Source: an uncultured Candidatus Pelagibacter sp.
Lineage (GTDB): Bacteria > Pseudomonadota > Alphaproteobacteria > Pelagibacterales > Pelagibacteraceae
Assembly: GCA_905618915.1 (NCBI GenBank)
Contig: CAJQTI010000007.1
Coordinates: 1-64,000 of the forward strand
DNA: 64,000 nt
Direction of reading: 5' to 3'
The translations under genes were made by a program, and so were the position numbers. The notes beneath the pieces are model-generated. The model did not search any database. It saw nothing but the letters and a program-made list of their open reading frames with translations, and was not told the DNA's origin. Of the stretch, positions 40,826 through 50,543 are shown piece by piece. Every line of letters begins with the position of its first letter. Positions within the stretch are counted from its first letter, which is position 1.

Positions 40826-41467
40826 GTGAATATAATTCTTTTTGGTCCTCCAGGTGCAGGCAAGGGGACTCAAGCTCAATCTATTGTTAAAAAACATAAT
40901 TACTTTCAACTCTCAACAGGAAATTTATTAAGAGATGAAGTTAAATCTAAAAGTGATCTTGGAACTGATATTGAAAAGTTAATATCTAATGGCAAATTTG
41001 TTTCAGATGAAATTGTAAATACTTTATTGAGACAATCTCTGACTAATTTAAAATATAGAGACAGAATTATTTTTGATGGATATCCAAGAAATGTTGAACA
41101 AGCTGCTAATTTGGATGTCATATTAAAGGAGTTCAAACAAACAATAGGGCACATTATACTCTTAAATGTCTCAAGAGACACCATTGAAAAGCGTATTATG
41201 GGTAGAATGACCTGTGAAAAATGTAATATGACATTAAATGAGTATTTTAATAAAGACCAAATAGAACTCCATCCATGTGGTGTTGAGCATTTAAAAAAAA
41301 GAGAAGATGACAATCTTGACACCGTTATTTCTAGATATGACACCTATATGCTATCAACTAAACCAGTATTGGATTTCTATTCAAAAAATTCAAATTTCAC
41401 TGAAATTGATGGTGCAGGTGAAATTGATCAAATAACCAATAAAATTAATGAAATTCTTAAGGTTTAA
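40826..41467 (+). CDS. adk: Adenylate kinase
   Basis: 213 residues from a GTG start; MNIILFGPPGAGKGTQ gives the P-loop at 7-15. It interconverts ATP, AMP and ADP. The NMP-binding part has LSTGNLLRDEV, and DGYPRN replaces the common DGFPR. The LID carries Cys130-x2-Cys133 and then His149-Pro-Cys151 and His155 instead of the usual second C-x2-C, so a variant zinc site is possible. Follows secY by 4 nt, the standard alphaproteobacterial secY-adk-rpsM order. Confidence 0.96.
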   Translation: MNIILFGPPGAGKGTQAQSIVKKHNYFQLSTGNLLRDEVKSKSDLGTDIEKLISNGKFVSDEIVNTLLRQSLTNLKYRDRIIFDGYPRNVEQAANLDVILKEFKQTIGHIILLNVSRDTIEKRIMGRMTCEKCNMTLNEYFNKDQIELHPCGVEHLKKREDDNLDTVISRYDTYMLSTKPVLDFYSKNSNFTEIDGAGEIDQITNKINEILKV

Positions 41468-41471
41468 GACA

Positions 41472-41499
41472 TTGACTTTAGAACATCTTCTTATATAAA
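41472..41499 (+). promoter_or_regulatory. Predicted promoter of the alpha operon (rpsM-rpsK-rpoA-rplQ)
   Basis: TTGACT at 41472-41477 and TATAAA at 41494-41499 are 16 bp apart in the 55-bp gap between adk and rpsM. Transcription would begin near 41506, giving a short leader of about 17 nt. It would give the alpha genes an independent input besides readthrough from upstream. Confidence 0.6.
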
Positions 41500-41522
41500 A
41501 GGCTAAATTTATTCTCAGAAAT

Positions 41523-41906
41523 ATGGCTCGTATAGCAGGTGTAAACATTCCACAAAATAAACTCGTCTTCATAGGACTAACGTACATCTATGGTATTGGT
41601 AATAAATTTTCTAACCAAATTTGCACTTCTTTAGAAATCCCTAAAGCAAAAAGGATAAACGAACTTACAGATGAAGATATTTTAAAAATTAGAGAATATA
41701 TTGATGCAAACTTTAAAGTAGAAGGTGATCTTAGAAGAGATTATTCTTTAACTATTAAAAGATTAATTGATCTTGCATGCTATAGAGGATCTAGACATAG
41801 AAAAAAACTTCCTGTTAGAGGACAAAGAACAAGATGTAATGCAAGAACAAGAAAAGGTAAAGCAATCGCAATTGCTGGTAAAAAATTAACTCCACTTAAA
41901 AAATAA
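41523..41906 (+). CDS. rpsM: 30S ribosomal protein S13
   Basis: 127 residues. It begins [26 protein letters not shown] and ends in [22 protein letters not shown], the standard S13 tail reaching the P-site tRNA. Confidence 0.99.
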   Translation: MARIAGVNIPQNKLVFIGLTYIYGIGNKFSNQICTSLEIPKAKRINELTDEDILKIREYIDANFKVEGDLRRDYSLTIKRLIDLACYRGSRHRKKLPVRGQRTRCNARTRKGKAIAIAGKKLTPLKK

Positions 41907-41913
41907 TTAATTT

Positions 41914-42378
41914 ATGGCTAAAGTAGATAAAGTTGAGAATAAAGAAGCTGTTATAGAAAAAAAAGTAGAAAAAAAAGCTGATAAAAAATCTAAGAAAAGC
42001 TCTTATTCAAAAAAAAAGAAAATAAAAAAACATATTCTTAATGGTATTGCTTACGTACAGTCTACCTTTAACAATACAATAATCTCAATTGCAGATACTA
42101 ATGGGAATGTAATTTCTTGGGCATCTGCTGGACAAAAAGGTTTTAAGGGTTCAAGAAAATCAACACCGTATGCTGCACAAATTGCTGCAGATTCTGCTGC
42201 CTCTAAGGCCCTAGAGTTTGGAATGAAAACATTAACTGTGCAAGTTAAAGGACCTGGTTCAGGAAGAGAAACTGCCTTGAGAGCTTTACAAGCGAAAGGA
42301 TTTAAGATTCTTTCAATAAAAGATACTACACCAATGCCACATAACGGCGTAAGACCACCAAAGAAAAGGAGAGTTTAA
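41914..42378 (+). CDS. rpsK: 30S ribosomal protein S11 with a lysine-rich N-terminal extension
   Basis: 154 residues against about 129 in most bacteria. The S11 core starts near residue 38 ([19 protein letters not shown]) and includes [22 protein letters not shown] and the C-terminal [14 protein letters not shown]. The extra 25 or so residues at the front are Lys, Glu and Val rich ([20 protein letters not shown]) and probably disordered. Start is set by the 7-nt gap after rpsM. Confidence 0.97.
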   Translation: MAKVDKVENKEAVIEKKVEKKADKKSKKSSYSKKKKIKKHILNGIAYVQSTFNNTIISIADTNGNVISWASAGQKGFKGSRKSTPYAAQIAADSAASKALEFGMKTLTVQVKGPGSGRETALRALQAKGFKILSIKDTTPMPHNGVRPPKKRRV

Positions 42379-42381
42379 TAA

Positions 42382-43410
42382 ATGGAAAGTTTAAATGTAA
42401 ATGCTAAAAATTGGAAAGCATTAATTAAACCAGCTCAATTAGATGTTAAAATCAGTGATGACAAATCACATGCAAAAATTATCGCTGAACCTTTAGAAAA
42501 AGGTTATGGATTAACTTTAGGTAATTCTTTAAGAAGAATTTTACTTTCATCAATAAGAGGTGCTGCTGTAACTTCAATTCAAATTGATGGTGTTCTACAC
42601 GAATTTACATCTATCAAAGGTGTTAGAGAAGATGTTACCGACATAGTTTTAAACGTTAAATCTTTAGCTCTAAAAAGCTCTTCAGATACTACTAAAAAAC
42701 TTATTTTAGATGCTAAAGGTCCTGGAGAAATTAAAGCTTCTGACATAGTGCCAGTTGCTGATATTGAAATTTTAAATCCTGATTTAGTTATTTGTAATTT
42801 GGATGAAAATACACATTTTCACATGGAGATGAATGTTGGAACAGGTAAGGGATACGTACCAGCAGTAATGAATAAGCCAGAAGAGCCACCTTTAGGGTTA
42901 ATAGCTATAGATTCTTTGTATAGTCCAGTTAAGAAGGTTTCATACTCTATAAGCACCGCTAGAGAAGGGAAAGCATTGGATTACGATAAATTAACTATGG
43001 AAGTTGAAACTAATGGATCTATTTCTGCTGAAGATGCTGTTGCTTATTCTGCAAGAATTTTCCAAGATCAACTAAATATGTTTGTTAATTTTGACGAACC
43101 TGTTGAAGCACCTGTAAAAGAAGTTTCTTCTGAGCCTGAATTCAATAAAAATTTATTAAGAAAAGTTGATGAGCTTGAATTATCTGTGCGTTCTATGAAT
43201 TGTCTTAAAAATGATAATATCATTTACATTGGAGATTTAGTTCAAAAGTCAGAAGGTGAAATGCTTAGAACACCTAACTTTGGAAGAAAATCACTTAATG
43301 AAATAAAAGAAGTTTTAACTGGTATGTCTTTATATTTAGGTATGGAAATACCAAACTGGCCACCAGAAAATATAGCTGAAATGTCTAAAAAGTTAGAGGA
43401 GCAAATCTAA
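42382..43410 (+). CDS. rpoA: RNA polymerase alpha subunit
   Basis: 342 residues. The N-terminal dimerisation domain (to about 235) has [22 protein letters not shown] and the C-terminal DNA-binding domain (about 260-342) has [15 protein letters not shown] and [18 protein letters not shown], which contact UP elements and activators. The linker is acidic and Pro-containing. One-base overlap with rplQ. Confidence 0.99.
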   Translation: MESLNVNAKNWKALIKPAQLDVKISDDKSHAKIIAEPLEKGYGLTLGNSLRRILLSSIRGAAVTSIQIDGVLHEFTSIKGVREDVTDIVLNVKSLALKSSSDTTKKLILDAKGPGEIKASDIVPVADIEILNPDLVICNLDENTHFHMEMNVGTGKGYVPAVMNKPEEPPLGLIAIDSLYSPVKKVSYSISTAREGKALDYDKLTMEVETNGSISAEDAVAYSARIFQDQLNMFVNFDEPVEAPVKEVSSEPEFNKNLLRKVDELELSVRSMNCLKNDNIIYIGDLVQKSEGEMLRTPNFGRKSLNEIKEVLTGMSLYLGMEIPNWPPENIAEMSKKLEEQI

Positions 43411-43847
43411 TGAGACACGGAATGGCTAATAAGAAGTTAAATAGAACTTCTGAACATAGAAAGGCTTTATTAAAGAACATGCTTAATTCTTTGATAAAAT
43501 ATGAACAGATTACTACAACACTTCCAAAAGCTAAATTTCTAAAGCCTCAAGCAGATAAAATCATTACATTAGGCAAAAAAGAAACTCTATTAACAACAAA
43601 GATGCTGATGACTAAATTGCAAGACATTACTTCAGCTCGTAAAGTTACAAAAACCCTTTCTAAAAGATACGAAAAAAGAAATGGTGGGTACACTAGAATT
43701 ATTAAAGCTGGATTTAGATATGGAGATAATGCACCTATGGCTGTAATTGAATTTGTGGATAGAGATGTTGAAGCGAAAAGAGTTGATAAAAAGAAAAAAG
43801 ACCCAGTAAAAGATAAAACTGAAGAGAAAAAAATAGCTACTGCTTAA
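43410..43847 (+). CDS. rplQ: 50S ribosomal protein L17
   Basis: 145 residues. [24 protein letters not shown] is the L17 start; GGYTRIIKAGFRYGDNAPMAVIEFVD closes the core. A lysine-rich tail of about 25 residues follows. It ends the 27-kb ribosomal and polymerase block. Confidence 0.98.
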   Translation: MRHGMANKKLNRTSEHRKALLKNMLNSLIKYEQITTTLPKAKFLKPQADKIITLGKKETLLTTKMLMTKLQDITSARKVTKTLSKRYEKRNGGYTRIIKAGFRYGDNAPMAVIEFVDRDVEAKRVDKKKKDPVKDKTEEKKIATA

Positions 43848-43871
43848 TTTTCTTTATAATAATATATCATC

Positions 43872-44786
43872 ATGAAAAAGTCTTTTAACGTTGATTCAAC
43901 GTTTAATGATATGCGTATTGATAGGTGGATACGTAATAATCTTGGAAATTACCCACAAGGCTTAATTGAAAAAAGTTTGAAAAGTGGAAAAGTTAAGATC
44001 AATAATAAAAAAGTAAAAAGCTCTCAAAAAGTAAAAACAGGAGATATTATTGATTTATTTAACTTTGATTTTAAAGAAACAATTGTTCAAAAAACAATTA
44101 AATTTGTACCATCTGAAGAAGTCATTAAAGAAAATGAAGATTTAATAATTGATAATAATGAAGATTTTATTGTTCTAAATAAAAGCTCAGGTATTTCTGT
44201 TCAAGGTGGAACAAAATCAAAAAAGAACCTTGTAGATATTTTTGCAAGGAGTGACATTTTTCAAGATACGAAACCCTTTTCTGTTCATAGGCTTGATAAG
44301 GATACGTCTGGTGTTTTTATTATGGCAAAACACAGGGAAGCCGCTCAATTATTAACATCACTATTTAGATTAAGAAAAGTTCACAAAACTTACTTAGCTA
44401 TATGTCATGGAGAATTGCAGAAAGACTCTGGTGAATGGAATGATGATCTTACAAGATACGATAATGATAAAGAAATAGTAGAAAAAGCCAGAACTACATA
44501 TAAAGTTTTGGACAAAAATTCAATTTGTAGTCTTGTTGAAATGAAGCCAATCACTGGAAGAAAACATCAGCTTAGAAAACAATTATATGCAGTAGGTTCA
44601 CCAATTTATGGTGATCAAAAATATAAATTTAGCAATACAGATAAAGCTATTAATAAAAATTTAATGCTTCATTCTTATCAAATTAAATTCATGATTAAGG
44701 ATAAAAAGTATACCTACACAGCTCTTTTACCAGATTATTTTAAAAAACTTTTGAAGACAAAAAGGCTTAGATTTCCAAATTCCTAG
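43872..44786 (+). CDS. rluC: Pseudouridine synthase of the RluC/RluD (RsuA/RluA) family
   Basis: 304 residues. An S4-like domain covers about 12-65, and the catalytic domain has [16 protein letters not shown] (139-154) with nucleophile Asp142, then [14 protein letters not shown] and [16 protein letters not shown]. It isomerises uridines in 23S rRNA; the S4 domain and position point to RluC (sites 955/2504/2580 in E. coli), but RluD-like activity is not excluded. Its last 20 bases overlap the convergent lipB. Confidence 0.85.
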   Translation: MKKSFNVDSTFNDMRIDRWIRNNLGNYPQGLIEKSLKSGKVKINNKKVKSSQKVKTGDIIDLFNFDFKETIVQKTIKFVPSEEVIKENEDLIIDNNEDFIVLNKSSGISVQGGTKSKKNLVDIFARSDIFQDTKPFSVHRLDKDTSGVFIMAKHREAAQLLTSLFRLRKVHKTYLAICHGELQKDSGEWNDDLTRYDNDKEIVEKARTTYKVLDKNSICSLVEMKPITGRKHQLRKQLYAVGSPIYGDQKYKFSNTDKAINKNLMLHSYQIKFMIKDKKYTYTALLPDYFKKLLKTKRLRFPNS

Positions 44787-45387
44787 AAAACGTATCGATA
44801 ATAATTTTTTCTAAATTTTTATAGTCTTGATCTTTAATTTCTTTAAGATTAGTTACACCTTTATCTGAAATACCACATGGAATAATATTTTTATATTTTG
44901 TAAGATCATTATTAATATTTATTGCAAATCCATGATAAGCTATCCATTTACTTACCCTTACTCCTATTGCTGCAACTTTGTTAATTTCACCTTTATGGTC
45001 AGTCCAAATACCAATATTTTTTGGATCACCAAATGTTTTAATGTTAAATTTTGATAAACTATCAATAATTGTCTCTTCAATTAAAGTTATAAATTTCCTA
45101 ATATCCTTTTTTCTTTTTCTTAAATCTATAACAAAATAACAAATCATTTGACCTGGACCATGATAGGTAATTTTTCCCCCACGATTTGTTTTTATTAGAT
45201 TTATATCTTTATTAATAATTTCTTTTTCTTTATAACTAGTGCCGGCTGAATAAACCTCTTCATGTTCTAATATCCATATTAAATCCTTTTTTTGACCACT
45301 GTTTATCTCTAACAATCTTTCCTCAAGGAATTTTATTGCATCCACGTATTTTATTGGTTTTATTGACTTTTTAATCTCAATATTCAT
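44767..45387 (-). CDS. lipB: Octanoyl-[acyl-carrier-protein]-protein N-octanoyltransferase
   Basis: 206 residues. It moves octanoyl groups from ACP to lipoyl domains of 2-oxoacid dehydrogenases and Gcv[23 protein letters not shown] (69-90) is the acyl-binding segment; catalytic Lys137 lies in VAAIGV context and Cys171 in [11 protein letters not shown]. It is a single-gene unit, divergent from mgtE across 61 bp. Confidence 0.95.
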   Translation of the reverse strand: MNIEIKKSIKPIKYVDAIKFLEERLLEINSGQKKDLIWILEHEEVYSAGTSYKEKEIINKDINLIKTNRGGKITYHGPGQMICYFVIDLRKRKKDIRKFITLIEETIIDSLSKFNIKTFGDPKNIGIWTDHKGEINKVAAIGVRVSKWIAYHGFAININNDLTKYKNIIPCGISDKGVTNLKEIKDQDYKNLEKIIIDTFSRNLEI

Positions 45388-45411
45388 TTATAAATTGTAT
45401 TATTCTTATTA

Positions 45412-45426
45412 TGCACTATTAGTGCA
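45412..45426. promoter_or_regulatory. Inverted repeat in the lipB/mgtE divergent gap
   Basis: TGCACT (45412-45417), spacer ATT, AGTGCA (45421-45426): a perfect 6+3+6 repeat at the middle of the 61-bp gap. It could be an operator for a dimeric regulator or a hairpin in the mgtE leader. No regulator is identified. Confidence 0.45.
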
Positions 45427-45448
45427 AAATTGATTTATAGGTAAATTT

Positions 45449-46822
45449 ATGTCTTTAATAAAAAAAATAAAAGATAAAAAAGTTAATTTTGAGTTTAATA
45501 AAGAGTACATAAAAGTTGTTACTTCTAAGATAGCTAACAATGATGCCCAATTTATTACCAATTCTTTTAATGAAATGCACCCAGCTGATGCAGCTGATAT
45601 AATTGAACATCTTGATCAAAATGATAGAGAAAGTTTAATAAAACTTAATAATTTCAATATAGATCCTGAGGTCTTCATTGAGTTAAATGAGTCAGTGCAG
45701 TCTGAAATCATAGCTTATCTATCACCCGATACTATTGTGAGACTCTTAAAAAATCTTGAGTCTGATGATGCGATAACAATTTTAGAAAATGTTGATGAAA
45801 AAGATAAGAATACAATATTAAGTTCTTTACCTCCAAAAGATAGATTTGCTTTACTAGAAAGCTTAAGTTACCCAGAAGACACTGCAGCTAGAATAATGCA
45901 ACGTGAGTTTACGGCTGTTCCTAGTAATTGGTCTGTTGGCCAAACGATTGATTATTTAAGAGAAAATAAAGATTTACCTGAGGAATTTTTAGAAATTTTC
46001 ATTATAGATGAGGGTTTTAAGCCAATTGGAACTGTTCCATCATCGAAAGTTTTAACTACTTCGAGAGAAACTAAAATGCTGTCTATTATGTCAGAATCTC
46101 AGTTACTTATTCCTGTGGATATGGATAAAGAGGAGGTTGGTAACGTTTTTGAAAACTATAACTTAAATTCAGCTGCAGTTGTTGATAAATCAAACAAGTT
46201 AGTTGGTATGATTATGTATGATGATGTCCTAACTGTATTAAAAGAAGAAGCTGAGGAAGATGCTTTAAGATTAGCTGGGGTAGGTGATGAAGAAATTACT
46301 GACGGTGTTTTTAAGAAAACTAGAAGAAGGTTTAACTGGCTTTTATTAAATCTATTTACTGCATTTCTTGCAACATGGGTAATTAGTCTGTTTGGTGCAA
46401 CAATCGAACAAATGGTTGTTCTTGCTTTTTTGATGCCAATTGTTGCTTCCATGGGTGGTAATGCTGGAATGCAAACATTAGCTGTTACAGTAAGAACTTT
46501 AGCAACAAATGATTTAACAAAAAATAACTTTTCACAAAATATTTTAAAGGAATTTAATATTGGTATTTTAAATGGCATTATATTTGCAATAATAAGTGCG
46601 TTAGTAGTTCAAGTTTGGTTTCAAGATTCTTTACTCTCTCTAATTATTTCTATGTCAATGATAGTTACGATGATTGTTGCAGGGTTATTTGGAATTTTAG
46701 TACCTATTACTTTAAAAAAAATGGACATTGATCCCGCTATTGCATCAAGTGTATTTGTAACAACTATTACTGATGTTATTGGTTTTGTTTCATTTCTTGG
46801 TGTTAGCGCCTATTTTCTCTAA
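45449..46822 (+). CDS. mgtE: Magnesium transporter MgtE
   Basis: 457 residues. The N-terminal superhelical domain (about 1-130) has [14 protein letters not shown] repeats and [21 protein letters not shown] domains span about 135-255, and five membrane helices follow (about 285-457) including the [20 protein letters not shown] pore motif. MgtE is a Mg-gated inner-membrane channel. The leader is too short for an M-box magnesium riboswitch. Its stop overlaps the panC stop by 4 nt. Confidence 0.95.
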   Translation: MSLIKKIKDKKVNFEFNKEYIKVVTSKIANNDAQFITNSFNEMHPADAADIIEHLDQNDRESLIKLNNFNIDPEVFIELNESVQSEIIAYLSPDTIVRLLKNLESDDAITILENVDEKDKNTILSSLPPKDRFALLESLSYPEDTAARIMQREFTAVPSNWSVGQTIDYLRENKDLPEEFLEIFIIDEGFKPIGTVPSSKVLTTSRETKMLSIMSESQLLIPVDMDKEEVGNVFENYNLNSAAVVDKSNKLVGMIMYDDVLTVLKEEAEEDALRLAGVGDEEITDGVFKKTRRRFNWLLLNLFTAFLATWVISLFGATIEQMVVLAFLMPIVASMGGNAGMQTLAVTVRTLATNDLTKNNFSQNILKEFNIGILNGIIFAIISALVVQVWFQDSLLSLIISMSMIVTMIVAGLFGILVPITLKKMDIDPAIASSVFVTTITDVIGFVSFLGVSAYFL

Positions 46823-47631
46823 AAATTGTCAATTAATCTTACGTTATCAATATAGTAAGCCACAAAAAGTTTAAAAGGTTTGTTCAAAATATTAGTACTT
46901 AGATTTTGCATGTTTCTACATTCTAAATATTCAATTTTAATATCAAAACTTTTAGATAATTCTTTCTTTAAGTTGAATAATAATTTTTTGTAATTCTTTC
47001 TATTTCTACTGATTTCATTTTTTAATTTTAGTAATTTTTTCGTAATTATCCCTGATGTAATAAAACTTTGCTTGTTCAATAAAGAATTTCTTGAAGATAA
47101 AGCTAGCTTGTTTTTATCCCTAATTGTATTACATACGTAAACTTTGGTGTCGTACTTATTTTCAATGTAGTTTTTAACTAGGAAAAATTGTTGAAAATCT
47201 TTTTCTCCCATAAAGATTTTTTGTGGGGAAATTAATTCAACAAAACGACCCAAAACATCAAGAACACCTTCAAAATGTCCTTTCCTAAATTTTGCACATA
47301 ATATATTTTGTGATTTATTTAGCTTAATTTTATCATTTTTTTTCCAATAAATTTGTTTAATGGTTGGTAAATATACATAATCAACTTTAAGTTTTTTAAG
47401 GTAGCTCAAATCCTTCTTTAAATTTTTTGGATATGCTTTGTAATCTTTCTTATTATTAAATTGAGTTGGATTAACAAAGATACTTACCAATGTTTTTTTA
47501 CAGTTTTTTTTTGATTTTTTGATTAATGCTTTATGACCATCATGTAAACTTCCCATTGTTGGTACAAAACCTAATCTTTTATTAAACTCAACTGCCTTAA
47601 TTAAATCAGTTTTTAATTTTATTAATTTCAT
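46819..47631 (-). CDS. panC: Pantothenate synthetase (pantoate-beta-alanine ligase)
   Basis: 270 residues from ATG 47631 (an upstream ATG at 47661 would add a hydrophobic decapeptide with no family match). [17 protein letters not shown] (24-40) contains the HIGH-type ATP motif; [28 protein letters not shown] and ALSSRN, the KMSKS equivalent, follow. It makes pantothenate, the precursor of CoA. The divergent galU begins 34 bp away. Confidence 0.94.
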   Translation of the reverse strand: MKLIKLKTDLIKAVEFNKRLGFVPTMGSLHDGHKALIKKSKKNCKKTLVSIFVNPTQFNNKKDYKAYPKNLKKDLSYLKKLKVDYVYLPTIKQIYWKKNDKIKLNKSQNILCAKFRKGHFEGVLDVLGRFVELISPQKIFMGEKDFQQFFLVKNYIENKYDTKVYVCNTIRDKNKLALSSRNSLLNKQSFITSGIITKKLLKLKNEISRNRKNYKKLLFNLKKELSKSFDIKIEYLECRNMQNLSTNILNKPFKLFVAYYIDNVRLIDNF

Positions 47632-47665
47632 TTGTAATAAGAATATTAATAAGTAAAACATTTAT

Positions 47666-48482
47666 ATGATTAAACAAGCTATTATTCCTTTAGCCGGCCT
47701 TGGTACTAGACTACTACCACTAACTAGTATTTTTGCAAAAGAGCTTCTGCCTATTAATGGAAAACCAGGCCTTGAATATATTCTCGACGAATGTATTGAA
47801 GCTGGTATTAAGGAAGTTGTATTTATTATTTCTAAAAAAAAAATGATGATAAAGAAATATTTCTATAATGATAAATTTTATATAGATATAATTAAAAAAA
47901 AAAGTGATCCAAAAATTATCAAAGAGTATAAAAAGATTCTTAAATACAAAAAAAATGATAAAATTTGTTTTTCAAGATAAACCATTAGGAACTGGTGATG
48001 CTGTCTACAAGGCAAAGAAATTTATCACAGATAAATATTTTTTAATGTTACTACCTGATGATTTGATAATTAAAAAAAACTGCTCTAAGTCTATGATTAT
48101 GGTTCATAAAAAATTTAAAACCTCAGTTATGGCAAGCATGAAGGTTAATAAAAGTGATGTGTCTAGATGGGGCATCTACAACATTAAAAAAAAAATTGAT
48201 AAAAATAATTTTATTATAAATAACGTTGTTGAAAAGCCTTCTATAAAAACTTCACCTTCTAATAATGCTGTAATTGGAAGGTATATATTACCTAAAACAA
48301 TTTTTTCTAAATTAAAATCTTTAAAACCTGGCAAAAATGGAGAATTTCATATCACTGATGCTATTCAAGCTTTAATAGAGGACGATCATCAATTCATTGG
48401 TCATAATTTTTCAGGTAAATACTTAGATTGTGGAACAATGAATGGTTATATTAAATCAACGTTGGAGATTTCTAAACAATGA
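47666..48482 (+). pseudogene. galU: UTP-glucose-1-phosphate uridylyltransferase GalU, interrupted by a frameshift at an A8 run
   Basis: GalU makes UDP-glucose from UTP and glucose-1-phosphate. The N-terminal part has AIIPLAGLGTRLLPLTSIFAKELLPI, the nucleotide-binding loop, and runs to TAA at 47978. The remainder, starting in another frame near 47955, has KFVFQDKPLGTGDAVY, LMLLPDDLI, VVEKPS, NGEFHITDAIQ and the KYLDCGTMNGY end. Removing one A from the run at 47948-47955 gives one protein of about 272 residues. A second ATG overlaps the run (47955), so the C-terminal part could be made alone but would lack the catalytic loop. Error, slippage and true loss are all possible. The ATGA overlap with ugd shows the two belong together. 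Confidence 0.85.
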
Positions 48483-49777
48483 AACTTTGCATGATAGGGA
48501 CTGGTTATGTTGGTTTGGTAAGTGGTGTTTGTTTTTCTGATTTAGGAAATGACGTTATTTGTGTTGATAAAGATTTAAGTAAAATTGAAAACTTAAAAAA
48601 TGGTATTATCCCTATATACGAACCTGGTTTAGATGAATTGGTCATTAAAAATTATAAAAATAAACGTCTAAAGTTCTCTACAAATTTAAAAGATTCAATT
48701 TTAAAATCAGACATTATTTTTATTTGCGTTGGTACACCTACTAAAAAAAATGGAAACCATGCTGACTTAAGTCAAGTATATAACGTTGCAAAAGAAATTA
48801 GCAAATCAGTTAAAAAATTTAAAATTATTATAACTAAATCTACTGTTCCAGTAACAACTGGTGATGAAATAGAAAAAATTATTTCAAAAAAAGTATCAAA
48901 AAAACTTTTTTCAGTAGTTTCAAATCCTGAATTTTTGAGAGAAGGTGAGGCAATAAGAGATTTTTATAAACCAGATAGAATTATCATTGGCACAAGTCAC
49001 AAAAAATCTAATAATGTTTTAAAAAATCTTTACGCACCATTAACATCTAGAGGTGCTAAATATATTAATACATCTAGAAGGGCAGCGGAATTAATAAAAT
49101 ATTCTTCTAATGCTTTTTTAGCAACAAAAATTACTTTTATTAATGAAATGGCTAACTTATGTGAGAAAATTAATGTCAATATTGAAGATATCTCTATTGG
49201 TATAGGTCTTGATAAAAGAATTGGTAGTCGTTTTTTAAGAGCGGGTCCTGCCTATGGTGGATCTTGTTTTCCAAAAGATACTAAGGCCATTATAGCTACT
49301 GCAAATAAATTCAAAACAAATTTAACAGTTATTAAAAGTGTTATTAAATCAAATGAAAATAGATCGTCATTAATGTTAAAAAGAGTATTTGATATTTTAA
49401 AAAATAAAATAGAAAATAAAAATATTTGTTTCTTAGGAGTTACATTTAAGGCAAATACAGATGATATGAGAGATTCTTCAAGCTTGTCTATGATTCCAGC
49501 ATTATCAAAAAAAGGTGCAAAGATAAATTATTTTGATCCTACTGGAGAAAAGTCAGATTTTCAAAAATTTAAGAATGTTACTTTTTCAAACAACATTAAA
49601 GACGCAATTAAAAAATCAGATTTAATCATTATTCATACAGAATGGAATGATTTTAAAACTATTAACTTCAAAAAAGATGTGAAAAATAAAAAGTTCTCAA
49701 TTTTTGATATGAGAAATATTTATTCTGCTAATAAGATGAAAGATCTTAAAATTAAATATTTTAGTATTGGAAATTAA
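48479..49777 (+). CDS. ugd: UDP-glucose 6-dehydrogenase
   Basis: 432 residues. It oxidises UDP-glucose to UDP-glucuronate with NAD. The Rossmann motif MIGTGYVGLVSGVCFSDLG is at the start; catalytic Cys263 lies in GPAYGGSCFPKDTKA; the C-terminal domain has FLGVTFKANTDDMRDSSS. It follows galU, which makes its substrate, so the pair forms a sugar-nucleotide module for polysaccharide or glycolipid synthesis. The final 4 bases overlap the convergent RidA gene. Confidence 0.96.
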   Translation: MKLCMIGTGYVGLVSGVCFSDLGNDVICVDKDLSKIENLKNGIIPIYEPGLDELVIKNYKNKRLKFSTNLKDSILKSDIIFICVGTPTKKNGNHADLSQVYNVAKEISKSVKKFKIIITKSTVPVTTGDEIEKIISKKVSKKLFSVVSNPEFLREGEAIRDFYKPDRIIIGTSHKKSNNVLKNLYAPLTSRGAKYINTSRRAAELIKYSSNAFLATKITFINEMANLCEKINVNIEDISIGIGLDKRIGSRFLRAGPAYGGSCFPKDTKAIIATANKFKTNLTVIKSVIKSNENRSSLMLKRVFDILKNKIENKNICFLGVTFKANTDDMRDSSSLSMIPALSKKGAKINYFDPTGEKSDFQKFKNVTFSNNIKDAIKKSDLIIIHTEWNDFKTINFKKDVKNKKFSIFDMRNIYSANKMKDLKIKYFSIGN

Positions 49778-50235
49778 TTCAATTCAAAAATAGCATCAAC
49801 TTCAACTAACACACCAAGAGGTAAACTATTTGTACTAACAGCAGCTCTTGTGTGCATTCCAGCGTCTCCAAAAACTGAAACTATTAAATCTGAAGCACCA
49901 TTTATTACTTTAGGTTGTTCTATAAAGTCTTCTGTTGAATTAACAAATCCTGTCAGTTTCACGCAAGATTTAACCTTTGAAAGATCATTATCACAAGCTT
50001 TTTTAACTTGGGATATTATATTTAAACCACAACGTTTAGCCGCTTCATATCCATCTTCAGTTTTGAAATCTTTACCAACTTTACCTTTGATTAATTCTCC
50101 ATTTGCTGCGATAGAAATTTGTCCTGAGATAAATAACATTTTACCAATTTGTTTTGATGCAACATATGATCCAACTGGATCTCTTGCGTCTGGTAGTTCT
50201 AAGTTTAATTCTTTTATTTTATCTTCATATGACAT
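49774..50235 (-). CDS. RidA (YjgF/YER057c/UK114) family protein
   Basis: 153 residues, longer than the 128-residue archetype, as in the subgroup often annotated as RidA-like endoribonuclease L-PSP. It contains LFISGQISIAANGELIKGKVG, HTRAAVSTNSLPLGVLVEVDAIFEL with the Arg that binds carboxylates in true RidA. RidA hydrolyses reactive enamines and imines from amino-acid enzymes; the subgroup's substrate is uncertain. It is the last gene of the topA unit, 2 nt after the small secreted protein. Confidence 0.88.
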   Translation of the reverse strand: MSYEDKIKELNLELPDARDPVGSYVASKQIGKMLFISGQISIAANGELIKGKVGKDFKTEDGYEAAKRCGLNIISQVKKACDNDLSKVKSCVKLTGFVNSTEDFIEQPKVINGASDLIVSVFGDAGMHTRAAVSTNSLPLGVLVEVDAIFELN

Positions 50236-50237
50236 GT

Positions 50238-50543
50238 TTATTTCTCCATAAATTCAGTTAATGATTTGCTATTCTTAAATTTAACAAGTTTTTCTTTTAA
50301 GTTAAGTTTGTTAAATTTTGTTTTACTATTCTTAGCATTAGTAGTAATTTTTTTTTTAAACTCTCCCGCCCCAACTATTACTTTTAATTTAAGTTCTGAA
50401 GATTTTTCTTTTATATTTTTTGCCGAACATTCTAAATATTTTGCACTAACTTTATCAAACTGAGTACAATCAATTTTTTCAGCTATAACATTAGCTGTAA
50501 TAAGCACCCATGTGATTAATGTAGTAAATATTATTCTTTTCAT
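50238..50543 (-). CDS. Small secreted protein of unknown function, coupled to topA
   Basis: 101 residues. An N-terminal Sec signal (KRIIFTTLITWVLITANVIA) is likely cleaved after VIA. The mature 81 residues contain two cysteines in DCTQFDKVSAKYLECSAKN, which could form a disulfide in the periplasm, and a very Lys-rich helical part ending in KFKNSKSLTEFMEK. I do not recognise a described family. The start overlaps the topA stop as ATGA, so it is translated with topA; its secreted nature argues against a topoisomerase role. Confidence 0.75.
   Translation of the reverse strand: MKRIIFTTLITWVLITANVIAEKIDCTQFDKVSAKYLECSAKNIKEKSSELKLKVIVGAGEFKKKITTNAKNSKTKFNKLNLKEKLVKFKNSKSLTEFMEK

Noticed and set aside
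40906-41343. Minus-strand open frame of 145 codons inside adk
   Set aside because: Shadow of a conserved gene on the opposite strand.
40822-41522. Loss of rpmJ after secY
   Set aside because: In alphaproteobacteria secY-adk-rpsM is the normal order and rpmJ lies elsewhere, so this is not an unusual absence.
45388-45448. M-box (magnesium) riboswitch before mgtE
   Set aside because: The gap is only 61 bp and lacks the multi-stem M-box core.
47632-47661. Longer panC start with a hydrophobic decapeptide
   Set aside because: PanC is cytosolic and the family starts near [10 protein letters not shown].
49850-50251. Plus-strand open frame of 133 codons over the RidA gene
   Set aside because: The minus-strand frame gives a clear RidA protein; the plus-strand one has no recognisable feature.
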